Positions 15,798 to 24,067 of a DNA stretch of 64,000 nucleotides are shown one piece after another. Position numbers and translations under genes: made by a program. Where the stretch lies: the NCBI RefSeq assembly GCF_014699055.1, contig NZ_JACXAC010000001.1:62001-126000 (forward strand). The letters run 5' to 3'. Source of the DNA: Hymenobacter armeniacus. Its GTDB lineage: Bacteria; Bacteroidota; Bacteroidia; Cytophagales; Hymenobacteraceae. The notes beneath the pieces were generated by a model, which worked only from the letters and a program-made list of their open reading frames with translations, was not told where the DNA came from and ran no database searches. Numbering within the stretch: the first letter of the stretch is position 1; every line of letters begins with the position of its first letter.

Positions 15798-18170
15798 CTA
15801 CGGCACGCCCAGGGCGTCGTCGTTGTCGAAGGGCGGAATGGCGATGACGGCGCCCGGCCCGCCCGCGTGCACGGAGTAGATGGAGGGCGCCTGGTAGAGC
15901 TCGCCGGGCAGCTTGCGCAGGCCCTCGGGCACCACCTGGTAGCGGAAAATGGTGTCGTACTCGGCAAAATCCTTGCGCACGTCCACCTCCAGGTCGCGGA
16001 TGGTGCCGCCGTGGATGTCGTAGACCCAGCCGTGCAGGTGCAGGGGCGCGCCGCGCCGGTGCGCCGCCTGCACGGCGGCGGTCTGGTGCAGGTTGTACAC
16101 CTGCTCGATGACGTTGAGCTCGACCAGGCGGCGGTAGCGCTCGGGCTCGGTTTCGAGGCTGCCCAGCTCGTGCTGGTGGCGGTGCATCACCTCGCGCACG
16201 CTGTTGAGCCAGCTCGTGACCACGCCGGCCTCGGTGTTTTGCATGGCCGTTTTCACGCCCCGGCAGCCGTAGTGCCCGCACACGATGATGTGGCGAATCT
16301 GCAGGGTTTCGATGGCGTAGTGCAGCACCGAGAGCAGGTTCAGGTCGGTGCTCACCACCAGGTTGGCCACGTTGCGGTGCACAAACACCTTGCCCGGCGC
16401 CGTGCCTGTTATTTCGCTCACCGACACGTGGTTGTCGGAGCAGCCGATGAACAGGAACCGGGGCGCCTGCTGGGCCGCGGCCTCGAAAAAGCGCGGGTTG
16501 CGGCGCAGCTTCTCGGCCACCCAGTTGCGGTTGTTGTCGAAGAGCTTGTAGTAGGCCTCGAAGTCGGCTTCCTTGCCGCTCACGTGGGCCTGCTGGGCCA
16601 CGGTTTGGGCGTAGTCGTCGCCGCGGCGCATGAAAATGAGGTCGATGTTGCGCTGGCGGGCCGTTTCGCGGTAGTTCTCGATGGCGTTTACCACGTCGCG
16701 GTCGATGAAGGCCGAGTTGGTCGCGTCGATTTCCACGGTCGAGTCGGCGGGCACGTCCTTCAGCACCGACAAAATGCTGGCCTTGTTCAGAAACGACACG
16801 TGCTCGCCCAGGCTGATGCGGGTGTGCTCCTGGCCCTGCACGGTGTAGCGCTGCGCAAAATGGGCGTTGCGGTGGGTTTCGCGCAGAATGAAAAACAGCC
16901 CCGCCAGCGCGCCAATGCCGATGCCGATGAGCAAGTCCGTCAGCAGGATGGCCACGATGGTGACCACGAAGGGCAGAAACTCGTTGAGCCCCGCCGCAAA
17001 GGTTTCGCGGAACACGCTCACCCGGGCCAGCTTGTAGCCGGTGATGAGCAGGATGGCCGCCAGCGCCGCCCACGGCACCAGGTTGAGCAGGCGGGGCAGC
17101 AGCAGCACGCTCAGCAGCAGGAAGGAGCTGTGCACCAGCGCCGCCAGCTTGGTGCGCCCGCCGGCGTTGATGCTCACCGAGCTGCGCACAATGACCGAGG
17201 TGAGCGGCAGGCCGCCCAGCAGGCCGCTCACCAGGTTGCCCACGCCCTGGGCCTTCAGCTCGCGGTTGGTGGGGGTTTTGCGCTGCAGCGGGTCCAGCTT
17301 GTCGGTGGCTTCGATGGAAAGCAGCGCTTCCACGCTGGCCACCAGCGCAATGGCCACGGCCGAGGTATACACGTTGGGGTTGGTGAGCTGCGAGAAATCG
17401 GGCAGCGTGAACAGGCCCGCAAATTCGGCCACGCTGCCCGGCACGGGCAGCTGCACCAGGTGCGAGCCCGACAAGGCAAAGGCCGGGTTCAGGGCCCGCG
17501 CCGCTTCGTTGAGCAGCACGCCCAGCACCACGGCCACCAGGGCCGCCGGAATTTTGGACAGCACCGGGTGGGCGCGCAGCCCCGGCCGCTCCCAGGCCAG
17601 CAGCACGGCCAGGCTGGCCGCCGCAATGGCCACGGCCGTGCCGTTTATCTGCCCGACGGCGTGCTCGACGAGGGCCGCAATGTTGCCGCCGGTCCACGGA
17701 AACAGGGCCAGCGACTCCACGGCGTCGAGGTCGTAGCCCAGCAGGTGGGGCAGCTGCTTCAGGATGAGGATGATGCCGATGGCCGCCAGCATGCCTTTGA
17801 TGACCGAAGTGGGGATGAAATTGCTGATGAAGCCGGCCCGGGCTACGCCCAGCGCCACCTGCAGCAGGCCGGCCACGCAGATGGCCAGCTGCACGGCTTT
17901 GAAGGAGCCCAGCGCGCTCATGCTGCTCACCACCACCAGAATCAGCCCGGCTTCGGGTCCCGAAATGCTGACGGCCGAGCGGCTGAGCACGCCCACCACC
18001 AGCCCGCCCACAATGCCCGCGATGATGCCCGCAAACAGCGGCGCCCCCGAGGCCAGCGCAATGCCCAGGCACAGCGGCACGGCCACCAGAAACGACACCA
18101 GGCCACCCTGCACGTCACTTTTGAAATAGGAAAAATCCCAGTCGCGGGGAGGGGTGGGGGTGGTGGGCAT
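15798..18170 (-). CDS. SulP anion transporter fused to beta-carbonic anhydrase
   Basis: A protein of 790 residues. Residues about 20-430 form a SulP/SLC26 membrane core of about twelve helices, including the conserved SISGPEAG segment and TNRELKAQGVGN. A linker of about 130 residues, shaped like a STAS domain, follows. The C-terminus (about 565-780) is a beta-carbonic anhydrase with FIGCSDNHVS, HRNVAN and HIIVCGHYGC, giving the zinc set Cys-His-Cys. It would couple bicarbonate transport with CO2 hydration at the cytoplasmic membrane. The anhydrase site is unusual: the normally invariant Arg of CxDxR is His. The ATG at 18170 is chosen. An in-frame GTG at 18302 would add 44 residues with no clear feature. 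Confidence 0.9.
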   Translation of the reverse strand: MPTTPTPPRDWDFSYFKSDVQGGLVSFLVAVPLCLGIALASGAPLFAGIIAGIVGGLVVGVLSRSAVSISGPEAGLILVVVSSMSALGSFKAVQLAICVAGLLQVALGVARAGFISNFIPTSVIKGMLAAIGIILILKQLPHLLGYDLDAVESLALFPWTGGNIAALVEHAVGQINGTAVAIAAASLAVLLAWERPGLRAHPVLSKIPAALVAVVLGVLLNEAARALNPAFALSGSHLVQLPVPGSVAEFAGLFTLPDFSQLTNPNVYTSAVAIALVASVEALLSIEATDKLDPLQRKTPTNRELKAQGVGNLVSGLLGGLPLTSVIVRSSVSINAGGRTKLAALVHSSFLLLSVLLLPRLLNLVPWAALAAILLITGYKLARVSVFRETFAAGLNEFLPFVVTIVAILLTDLLIGIGIGALAGLFFILRETHRNAHFAQRYTVQGQEHTRISLGEHVSFLNKASILSVLKDVPADSTVEIDATNSAFIDRDVVNAIENYRETARQRNIDLIFMRRGDDYAQTVAQQAHVSGKEADFEAYYKLFDNNRNWVAEKLRRNPRFFEAAAQQAPRFLFIGCSDNHVSVSEITGTAPGKVFVHRNVANLVVSTDLNLLSVLHYAIETLQIRHIIVCGHYGCRGVKTAMQNTEAGVVTSWLNSVREVMHRHQHELGSLETEPERYRRLVELNVIEQVYNLHQTAAVQAAHRRGAPLHLHGWVYDIHGGTIRDLEVDVRKDFAEYDTIFRYQVVPEGLRKLPGELYQAPSIYSVHAGGPGAVIAIPPFDNDDALGVP

Positions 18171-18338
18171 AGGCTGGAAAAAAGGCAAAGCGGTGCCGGC
18201 ACTGCCCGAAGGCAGCGAGGCGCAGGATACCGTGGTGAGAAAAGTGGCCGCTGGGAACTGGCGGGCCGAGCGGGGAAGAAGCTTCGGGCGAAAAAAAGAC
18301 ACGTCCGTCTGCCGTTGCAGACGACTAGCTTTCTACGA

Positions 18339-18346
18339 CAAAGGTA
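18339..18346 (-). promoter_or_regulatory. Bacteroidota -7 promoter box (TACCTTTG on minus strand)
   Basis: An exact TAnnTTTG match on the minus strand, 168 bases before the chosen SulP start. The implied leader of about 160 bases is long for this genome. Confidence 0.55.
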
Positions 18347-18371
18347 GAAGCGGGGTCTACGGCCGGGATTA

Positions 18372-18415
18372 AAGCCGAATTATAAGTTTATTAGAAGCCG
18401 ATTAAAGGTTTATTA
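18372..18415. repeat. AT-rich direct repeat pair
   Basis: Two related units, 18372-18393 and 18395-18415, each start with AAGCCGA and end with GTTTATTA, inside an AT-rich patch (about 18363-18460) in an otherwise GC-rich region. An inverted AATCGGCT core follows at 18428-18435. The patch lies just upstream of the SulP promoter box, where a regulator could bind. Confidence 0.6.
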
Positions 18416-18496
18416 AATTCTTTTAAGAATCGGCTAATGGGATTAAAACGCGGTTAAGTCCAAAACAATTGGGGTTTCGCCCGGGCCCGCTTCGTC

Positions 18497-18740
18497 GGTC
18501 CCGCCGCCCCCGACGTGGCGCCTCACCCCCGGCCCCTCTCCCAAGGGAGAGGGGAGCCGGACGATTTGCGTTAAAAGGCGCGAATGAAAAGTTAAAAAGG
18601 GACGTCTTGGGCCTCCGCGTGCTTTCGGCTCCGCTGTTTTTTAACCCCAAACCTTTGACTCTTAACTGAAGCCGCCTTGGCTCCCCTCTCCCTTGGGAGA
18701 GGGGCCGGGGGTGAGGCGCCACGTCGGGGGCGGCGGGACC
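18497..18740. repeat. Perfect 62-bp inverted repeat, MITE-like
   Basis: Arms 18497-18558 and 18679-18740 are exact inverted copies over 62 bases, separated by about 120 bases of lower-GC sequence. Each arm also contains its own small palindrome (CCCCTCTCCCAAGGGAGAGG...). It lies between the SulP gene and the TonB-dependent receptor. No convincing open reading frame is inside. The perfect arms suggest recent insertion or active conversion. Confidence 0.85.
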
Positions 18741-18840
18741 GGCGGAAACCTCCTGAACGCCCAACCACCCGCTCCGACGGTTCAGCCCTCCGATACGACG
18801 CTTCGGCAACAGGAACTTGAGCCGGGGCGGGGCCGCCCGG

Positions 18841-18848
18841 CACCTTTG
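18841..18848 (+). promoter_or_regulatory. Possible -7 box CACCTTTG
   Basis: A one-mismatch version of TAnnTTTG lies 25 bases upstream of the receptor ATG. The same variant is found before the gene at 24068, which suggests that it is a used form. Confidence 0.4.
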
Positions 18849-18873
18849 GACCAGTACTTACCCGCTGGCTCCC

Positions 18874-21108
18874 ATGAAAACTTCGCTACTCTCGCTGCTG
18901 CTGCTGCTCAGCGCCCCCGCCGCTGCCCTGGCCCAAGCCGCACCCACCGAGGCTCGCCCCGCTGCCCACGCCGCCACCCAACTCTCCGGCACGGTGCGCG
19001 ACGCCGATGGCCAGCCCTTGCCCGGCGTGAACGTGTTTCTGAAAACCACCTTCGACGGGGCCAGCACCGACTCGCTGGGCCGCTTCCGCTTCCGCACCGA
19101 CCAGCCGGCCGGGCCGCTCACGCTGGTGGCCACCTTCGTCGGCTACGAGCCGCTGGAAGTGCCGGTGGTGCTGGGCCAGGGCGCCGTGGTGCTGCCCGGC
19201 CTCAAGCTGAAAGCCAGCCGCGCCGCCCTCGGCGACGTGGTGGTGACGGCCGGCGCCTTCGAGGCCAGCGACGAGAAACGGGCGGCCGTGCTCAAGCCCC
19301 TCGACATCGTGACCACGGCCGGCGCCCTCGGCGACATTGCCGGGGCGCTGAACTCGCTGCCCGGCACCACGCGGGTGGGGGAGGAAGGCAAGCTCTTTGT
19401 GCGCGGCGGGGCGGCTTCGGAAACCAAAACCTACCTCGACGGGCTGCCCGTGCAAACGCCCTACGGCGGCTCGGTGCCCAACGTGGCCGCGCGGGGGCGG
19501 TTTTCGCCCTTCCTTTTCAAAGGCACCGTGTTCAGCACGGGCGGCTACTCGGCCGAGTACGGGCAGGCCCTGAGCGCCGTGGTGGCCCTGAACTCGACCG
19601 ACTTGGCGCCCGAAACCCAGACCAGCCTCTCGCTGATGAGCGTGGGCGGCAGCCTGGCCCGCACCCAGCGCTGGGCCCGCACCAGCCTGGCCCTCACCGC
19701 CGACTACACCAACCTGGCGCCCTACTTCAACCTGGTGCCCCAAACCTTTGGCTGGGAGAAAGCGCCCCAAAGCGCCGGCGGCTCGCTCAAGCTGGCCCAC
19801 AAAGTAGGGGAGGCCGGCATGCTGAAAGTGTACGGCACCTACAGTCGCCAGCGCTTGGCCCTGCGCCAGCCCGACGCCAACCCCGAGTACGCTGCCGGCC
19901 ACCCCGTGGCCCTGGCCAACGACAACGCCTACCTCAACGCCAGCTACCGCGCGCCGCTGCGCCGCGGCTGGAGCCTGAACACCGGCCTGGCCCTGACCCA
20001 GGACGACAACCGCGTGCGCCCCGATGCCCAGTCCGTGAGCGACCTCGACCGCTCCGCCGTGGCCCGGTTGGTGCTCACCAACGACTCGGCCAGCACCTGG
20101 TTCAACCTCAAAATGGGCCTCGAAGGCTACGCCCAGCGCTACCGCCAGCAGTACCAGGCGGCGGCCGAAACGGCCCCGCTGTTCCTGGGCGTGGACGAGC
20201 AGCGCGGCAGCGCCTTCCTGGAAAGCGAGCTGGTGCTGAGCCGCAAGCTGGCCGGCCGCGTGGGCCTGCGGGGCGAATACTCGGCCCTGCTGCACCGCTC
20301 CAACGCCGCCCCGCGCCTGGGCCTGGCCTACCAAACCGGCCCAAACAGCCAGCTCTCGGCCGCCTGGGGCTATTTCTACCAAAGCCCCACCACCGACCTG
20401 CTGCGCATCAGCCACGCGCTGCAGTTTGAGCGCGCCGAGCACCTGCTGCTCACCTACCAGCGCCAGGTGCAGCAGCGCACGCTGCGGGCCGAAATCTACC
20501 AGAAGAACTACGCCCAACTCACCACCTTCAGCGCCGCCCAGCCTTACAACCCGGCCACCTACCAGAACGCCGGCAGCGGCTACGCCCGGGGCCTCGACGT
20601 GCTGTTTCGGGACCGCACCACCTTCAAAAAGGCTGATTATTGGGTGAGCTACGGCTTCGTGGACACGCGCCGCCAGTTCCGGCAAGACCCCACCGTGGCC
20701 GTGCCCACCTTTGCGGCCCGGCACAACCTGAGCGCGGTGGGCAAGTATTGGGTGCAGCGCCTGCACACGCAATTCGGCTTCACCTACAGCTACGGCAGCG
20801 GCCGCCGCTACCACGACCCCAACCGGCCCGGCTACAACCAGGCCAGCCTGCCCAGCTACCAGGACCTGAGCTTCAACGCGAGCTACCTCACCAACTGGTT
20901 TGGCCAGTTCACCATCGTCTACGTGTCGGCCAGCAACGTGCTGGGGCGCAACAACGTGTACGGCTACAACTTCGCCAGCCAGCCCGACGCCAGCGGCCAG
21001 CTCCGCAGTGTGGCCGTGACGCCAGGGGCGCCGAGGATGCTGTTTGTGGGCGTGTTTATTTCCATCAACAAGAGCCGTAAAGTGGACCTGAACGAGCGGC
21101 CAGACTGA
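18874..21108 (+). CDS. TonB-dependent outer-membrane receptor
   Basis: A protein of 744 residues. A signal peptide (1 to about 23, ending ALAQ) is followed by a carboxypeptidase-like beta-sandwich (about 40-115, LSGTVRDADGQPLPGVNVFL), a plug domain (about 120-250; VRGGAASETKTYLDGLPV and FSTGGYSAEYGQALSAVV) and a 22-strand type barrel to the C-terminus. There is no SusD partner next to it, so this is not a typical polysaccharide utilisation pair. It fits the group of TonB receptors for siderophores or small ligands. It is a single gene with a MITE-like repeat directly upstream and an accessory island downstream. The C-terminus ends in a short charged tail (VDLNERPD) rather than the common terminal Phe. 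Confidence 0.88.
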   Translation: MKTSLLSLLLLLSAPAAALAQAAPTEARPAAHAATQLSGTVRDADGQPLPGVNVFLKTTFDGASTDSLGRFRFRTDQPAGPLTLVATFVGYEPLEVPVVLGQGAVVLPGLKLKASRAALGDVVVTAGAFEASDEKRAAVLKPLDIVTTAGALGDIAGALNSLPGTTRVGEEGKLFVRGGAASETKTYLDGLPVQTPYGGSVPNVAARGRFSPFLFKGTVFSTGGYSAEYGQALSAVVALNSTDLAPETQTSLSLMSVGGSLARTQRWARTSLALTADYTNLAPYFNLVPQTFGWEKAPQSAGGSLKLAHKVGEAGMLKVYGTYSRQRLALRQPDANPEYAAGHPVALANDNAYLNASYRAPLRRGWSLNTGLALTQDDNRVRPDAQSVSDLDRSAVARLVLTNDSASTWFNLKMGLEGYAQRYRQQYQAAAETAPLFLGVDEQRGSAFLESELVLSRKLAGRVGLRGEYSALLHRSNAAPRLGLAYQTGPNSQLSAAWGYFYQSPTTDLLRISHALQFERAEHLLLTYQRQVQQRTLRAEIYQKNYAQLTTFSAAQPYNPATYQNAGSGYARGLDVLFRDRTTFKKADYWVSYGFVDTRRQFRQDPTVAVPTFAARHNLSAVGKYWVQRLHTQFGFTYSYGSGRRYHDPNRPGYNQASLPSYQDLSFNASYLTNWFGQFTIVYVSASNVLGRNNVYGYNFASQPDASGQLRSVAVTPGAPRMLFVGVFISINKSRKVDLNERPD

Positions 21109-21141
21109 AGGGAGGGTGGCACGGACGGCCGCCTCACCCCC

Positions 21142-21170
21142 CTTCTAAACAATCCACTTCTAAACAATCC
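21142..21170. repeat. Tandem 14-base direct repeat
   Basis: CTTCTAAACAATCC occurs twice with a 15-base period (21142-21155 and 21157-21170), directly after the receptor gene and before the restriction-modification remnant. It may mark an insertion or deletion joint. Confidence 0.7.
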
Positions 21171-21276
21171 TCACCCGGCCGCAGAATTATATATCTCCCT
21201 TGTAAATAATTCCGCACCCCGCACCCCGCCCCCTGCACGAAGCCGACGCCGTTTTGCTTCCCTGCTGCGCACCGAG

Positions 21277-21546
21277 TTGGGCCTAACGGTCTCCCTTACC
21301 GGCAAACTGGCCCTCACGCAGGAGTGGAAGGCTTGGAGCACGGCCCTGGGCAAAGCCATTGGCTGCCCGCTCAGCCTGCCCGAGAAAGGGGTGTGGCAAG
21401 CGCACTTCGAGCAGCATAAGCAGCGCCATGCCGCCGCCCGCCACCGCCTGGCCCGGCTTGATGTCGACCTCGACCAGCTGGTGTACCGGCTTTACCAGTT
21501 CACGCCCGCCGAATGTGTGCTGGTGGATGGATTGGCCGGAGCGTAA
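21277..21546 (+). pseudogene. C-terminal remnant of a restriction-modification methylase
   Basis: About 89 codons remain, with no proper start. The segment reads EKGVWQAHFEQHKQR, then RHRLARLDVDLDQLVYRLY, then QFTPAECVLVDGL. This 'W..(Y/F)F..QK...' helix followed by 'D..ID.LVY.LYGLT..E...VEG' is the typical C-terminal end of Eco57I-type/type IIG methylase-nuclease proteins. The catalytic NPPY-containing part is absent, and in-frame sequence upstream of about 21260 no longer looks coding. This is therefore a 5'-deleted gene left from a defence locus. The family call is from the tail pattern alone. Confidence 0.55.
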
Positions 21547-21656
21547 AGGAGCATCAGGTGATGGTACTCCGGCTGCAAGTTGGAGTCGAATAGATGTAAT
21601 TCTATATTCGCAACGGGTCGAGCCTGGGCAGACATTTCTTGGGCCGGACTTATGCA

Positions 21657-22688
21657 ATGACGAATAGCCCTTCTACCGAGAAAAAGCGCATAAAATTGCA
21701 ATTTTGGGTGGGCGCCGGCTTGGTGTGGCTGGGGATAGTGTTGCTCCTGCATCACTACACGATGATGGGCCCTTTAATTGATAAAGCTCTAGCGGATGCT
21801 GATAATTCAAGGCTTCAAGCTTGGGTGTTGCCCTTTTTTGTGATGTTCGCCGGAGGGATTGTGATTTTGAAGTGGGGCTTTGGACCCGCTAGCCCTCTTG
21901 TCTACGGACACGGCCCTACCTTCTGGTGGTTGACGGCGCTGCTGGCCGTGGTGGTATTCGGGTTTCACTTCGCCTTTACCCGGCTGGCGCTGCCGCACCT
22001 AGTCACGGCCTCCGCGGGCACTGCAGTTGAGGGGACCACTGCGGCCGCCGGGGTAAGCGTCAAAGACGCCGCCGAGACTATTGCCAGCTACCTGCAAGCC
22101 TTCGCGCTGGTGGCGGCCGGCGTGTATTTCGTTTACCGTATGTACACCGGCTGGTTCATTCTCAACCTGAGCTTGGAACTGGACCTCAAGCGCCACCCCC
22201 TCACCGAGCAGCACGACCTGCTTACCGTCACCATCAGGATGGAAAAGGGCAGCGTCGACACGCTATGGCTTACTCGGGTGGATTGCAACGTGATTGTCCT
22301 GAACGGGGAATACACCGTGGGCAGGACACCCACTCCAGAACCGGAAGTGGCGACCATGAATCCCCGCGTCGAAGAACTGATTCAAACTGTTGGGAAAAAA
22401 AAATCGTCGGTTCTGCAGCCTCATTTGCGCTATGAGCAGGCTCCCCCGGCCACAGAAGATGAACAAGTTAACCCCGAGGATTTTGCCTTGAACATCGCAC
22501 CCGGCGAAAAATACAGCTACGCCAAGGCATTCCTAGTGCCCGTGGGCTGGGTTTGCCAAATTGAGGCCGTGGTAGCCGGCAAACGGCCACTGCTTGGAGG
22601 CAAGCGCCAAGCCCAATGGCGAGCCGTGGCCATATCGGAACCGCGGCCCCTCGAAAAAAAGACAAACGGAAGCCCTGCGGGGGCGTAG
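21657..22688 (+). CDS. Unknown four-helix membrane protein with soluble C-terminal domain
   Basis: A protein of 343 residues from ATG 21657; a TTG at 21639 would add six residues. Hydrophobic helices at about 16-36, 56-77, 88-110 and 142-166 are followed by a soluble region of about 175 residues. That region begins LSLELDLKRHPLTEQHDLLTV and reads like a beta-sandwich with a conserved-looking RMEKGS turn. No enzyme motif is seen. The base composition is visibly lower in GC than the surrounding genes, and its neighbours are a broken methylase and a broken XRE regulator, so it is probably a horizontally acquired cargo gene. A clear terminator follows it. Confidence 0.7.
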   Translation: MTNSPSTEKKRIKLQFWVGAGLVWLGIVLLLHHYTMMGPLIDKALADADNSRLQAWVLPFFVMFAGGIVILKWGFGPASPLVYGHGPTFWWLTALLAVVVFGFHFAFTRLALPHLVTASAGTAVEGTTAAAGVSVKDAAETIASYLQAFALVAAGVYFVYRMYTGWFILNLSLELDLKRHPLTEQHDLLTVTIRMEKGSVDTLWLTRVDCNVIVLNGEYTVGRTPTPEPEVATMNPRVEELIQTVGKKKSSVLQPHLRYEQAPPATEDEQVNPEDFALNIAPGEKYSYAKAFLVPVGWVCQIEAVVAGKRPLLGGKRQAQWRAVAISEPRPLEKKTNGSPAGA

Positions 22689-22708
22689 GCCATTTGCTAG
22701 ATATGCCG

Positions 22709-22740
22709 AAACACCCTACAACTAGCGCAGGGTGTTTTTT
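22709..22740 (+). terminator. Rho-independent terminator
   Basis: An AAACACCCT/AGGGTGTTT hairpin with an 11-base loop, ending in a run of T, 20 bases after the stop of the unknown membrane protein gene. Confidence 0.85.
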
Positions 22741-22771
22741 GCTTAAGCGTTTTTTTCTTCATGGGTTGCTC

Positions 22772-23137
22772 ATGGGGCGCTCCACCAAGTTTGCTGGTAG
22801 TCAGTTGGCGTGGGCACGCGCCCACTACGGCCTGCGCCAGCGCGAACTCGCCGACTTGCTCGGCGTGGCGGATTCGCTGGTGGACCACTTCTAAGCCGGC
22901 CGCCGCGCCAACCTGCAGCTGAGCAGTAGCGCCGTGAGCGGCGTCACGGCCTATATCGCCGATGTCGACCAAGTCGACACCCAACTGGCCACCCTCGACG
23001 CGGCCATTCAGGCCGTGACGGCCCGCAAAGCCGTCCTGCCCAGTAGGGTGTCCGCAGCCGAGCCTACCGTCCACAAACATGCGGCTGCCCCTATCGGAGG
23101 CAAACGCATGTTTGTGGGAAGCCAAGGGCGCTTTTAG
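22772..23137 (+). pseudogene. XRE-type HTH regulator broken by an in-frame stop
   Basis: One frame runs from ATG 22772 to a stop at 23137, interrupted by TAA at 22892. Before the stop is an XRE helix-turn-helix: LAWARAHYGLRQRELADLLG, then VADSLVDHF. After it, the same frame continues for 81 codons (AGRRANLQLSSSAVSGVTAY, then a helical DTQLATLDAAIQAV segment). The frame is kept on both sides, so a single nonsense change is the simplest cause. The C-terminal end overlaps an inverted repeat at 23071-23117 and may itself be a recombinant tail. Confidence 0.6.
23071..23117. repeat. Perfect 13-bp inverted repeat
   Basis: CCACAAACATGCG (23071-23083) is inverted at 23105-23117, with a 21-base loop. 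It lies in the tail of the broken XRE gene and 22 bases past the stop of the minus-strand barrel gene, for which it might also serve as a weak terminator. Confidence 0.65.
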
Positions 23138-23139
23138 AG

Positions 23140-23835
23140 TTATTTCCCAAACCGGTATTGCACGCCCAGCGCAGCGCTGCCGGTAAACTGATAGTAAGTA
23201 CCCCAGTGCATGAGGTCGTGGTTGGTGGCGAAATCGAATTTGAGCCCAACATGCGGCGTGAGGCGGTAGCGCAGGCCCAGGCCGGCGGTCAGGAGCAGGT
23301 CGTCGAGCGCGCCTCGGTAGGAATAGGGGGCCGTTTGGAAGGTGCCCGATGAGTCGTCGCCCCCGGTGCCGCGGGAATAGTAGCTGCGGTGTATCAGCGT
23401 GAGTCCGCCCAGGGCATCGACCTGGAAGCGGTGCTCGGGCTTGCGGGTGAGGGTGTAGCGGGCCAGGGCCGACACGGAGGTGGTGCGCAGCGTGGTGGTG
23501 TTGGAATAGGCGTAGGTGTAGTAGGTAGGCCCGGGGCCACCCGCGTTGACAAAGTACTGGGCGTCGTAGGTGAAGGACTGGGTGCTGCCGCTGTAGGCCG
23601 CGCCCAGCTCCAGGGCTAGGCGCGGGCGCAGCTGGTAGCCCGCCGTGAGCTGCACCGGCACCCGGAAGCCGGTGTCGCCATTTCGACTGCTGAGCAGGTT
23701 CTGATAATTGCTGTGGTAGGCGGCCAGGCCCACGTAGAACCGGGGAGCGGCCGGGGCGGGCTCCGCACTTTGGGCGCGGCTGAGGAGGGGCGCGGCGAGT
23801 AGCAGGCCGCTGAGTGCAAGTCGGGGTAATGCCAT
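23140..23835 (-). CDS. Outer-membrane beta-barrel protein
   Basis: A protein of 231 residues. A signal peptide (1 to about 22, LLLAAPLLSRAQ) is followed by alternating amphipathic strands ending in SAALGVQYRFGK, the usual C-terminal strand of small eight-stranded barrels of the OmpA/OmpW-like 'outer membrane beta-barrel' group in Bacteroidota. The ATG at 23835 is chosen because it begins the signal peptide; the frame extends upstream to 23889. It is divergent from the TPR-like gene across a 232-base region. Ligand or function unknown. Confidence 0.8.
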   Translation of the reverse strand: MALPRLALSGLLLAAPLLSRAQSAEPAPAAPRFYVGLAAYHSNYQNLLSSRNGDTGFRVPVQLTAGYQLRPRLALELGAAYSGSTQSFTYDAQYFVNAGGPGPTYYTYAYSNTTTLRTTSVSALARYTLTRKPEHRFQVDALGGLTLIHRSYYSRGTGGDDSSGTFQTAPYSYRGALDDLLLTAGLGLRYRLTPHVGLKFDFATNHDLMHWGTYYQFTGSAALGVQYRFGK

Positions 23836-24067
23836 AAGGGAAACAGTGGAAAGCTGTGGAATTGTCGGTGAGATGCCCGTAACGAACAAAGCGTTGCAAG
23901 TAAGGTGCGGAGTCGTTCATTATTTCTGCCGGCGGCCCTGCCCGGCTGTTCCGACGCTTCATCGGTCGCAATCGACGCTTCGGTAAGGAGAATTTTCGGG
24001 CGCTGGGCGGCGCGGCCACCTTTGAGCCATTCAATCAGGAAAACCTTCACCAACCCCCCCCGTCATC

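Noticed and set aside
15738..18347. 869-codon plus-strand frame opposite the SulP-CA gene
   Set aside because: It is a mirror of a strongly supported gene in GC-rich DNA; its translation is low-complexity (His/Gln/Arg/Ala-rich) with no domain.
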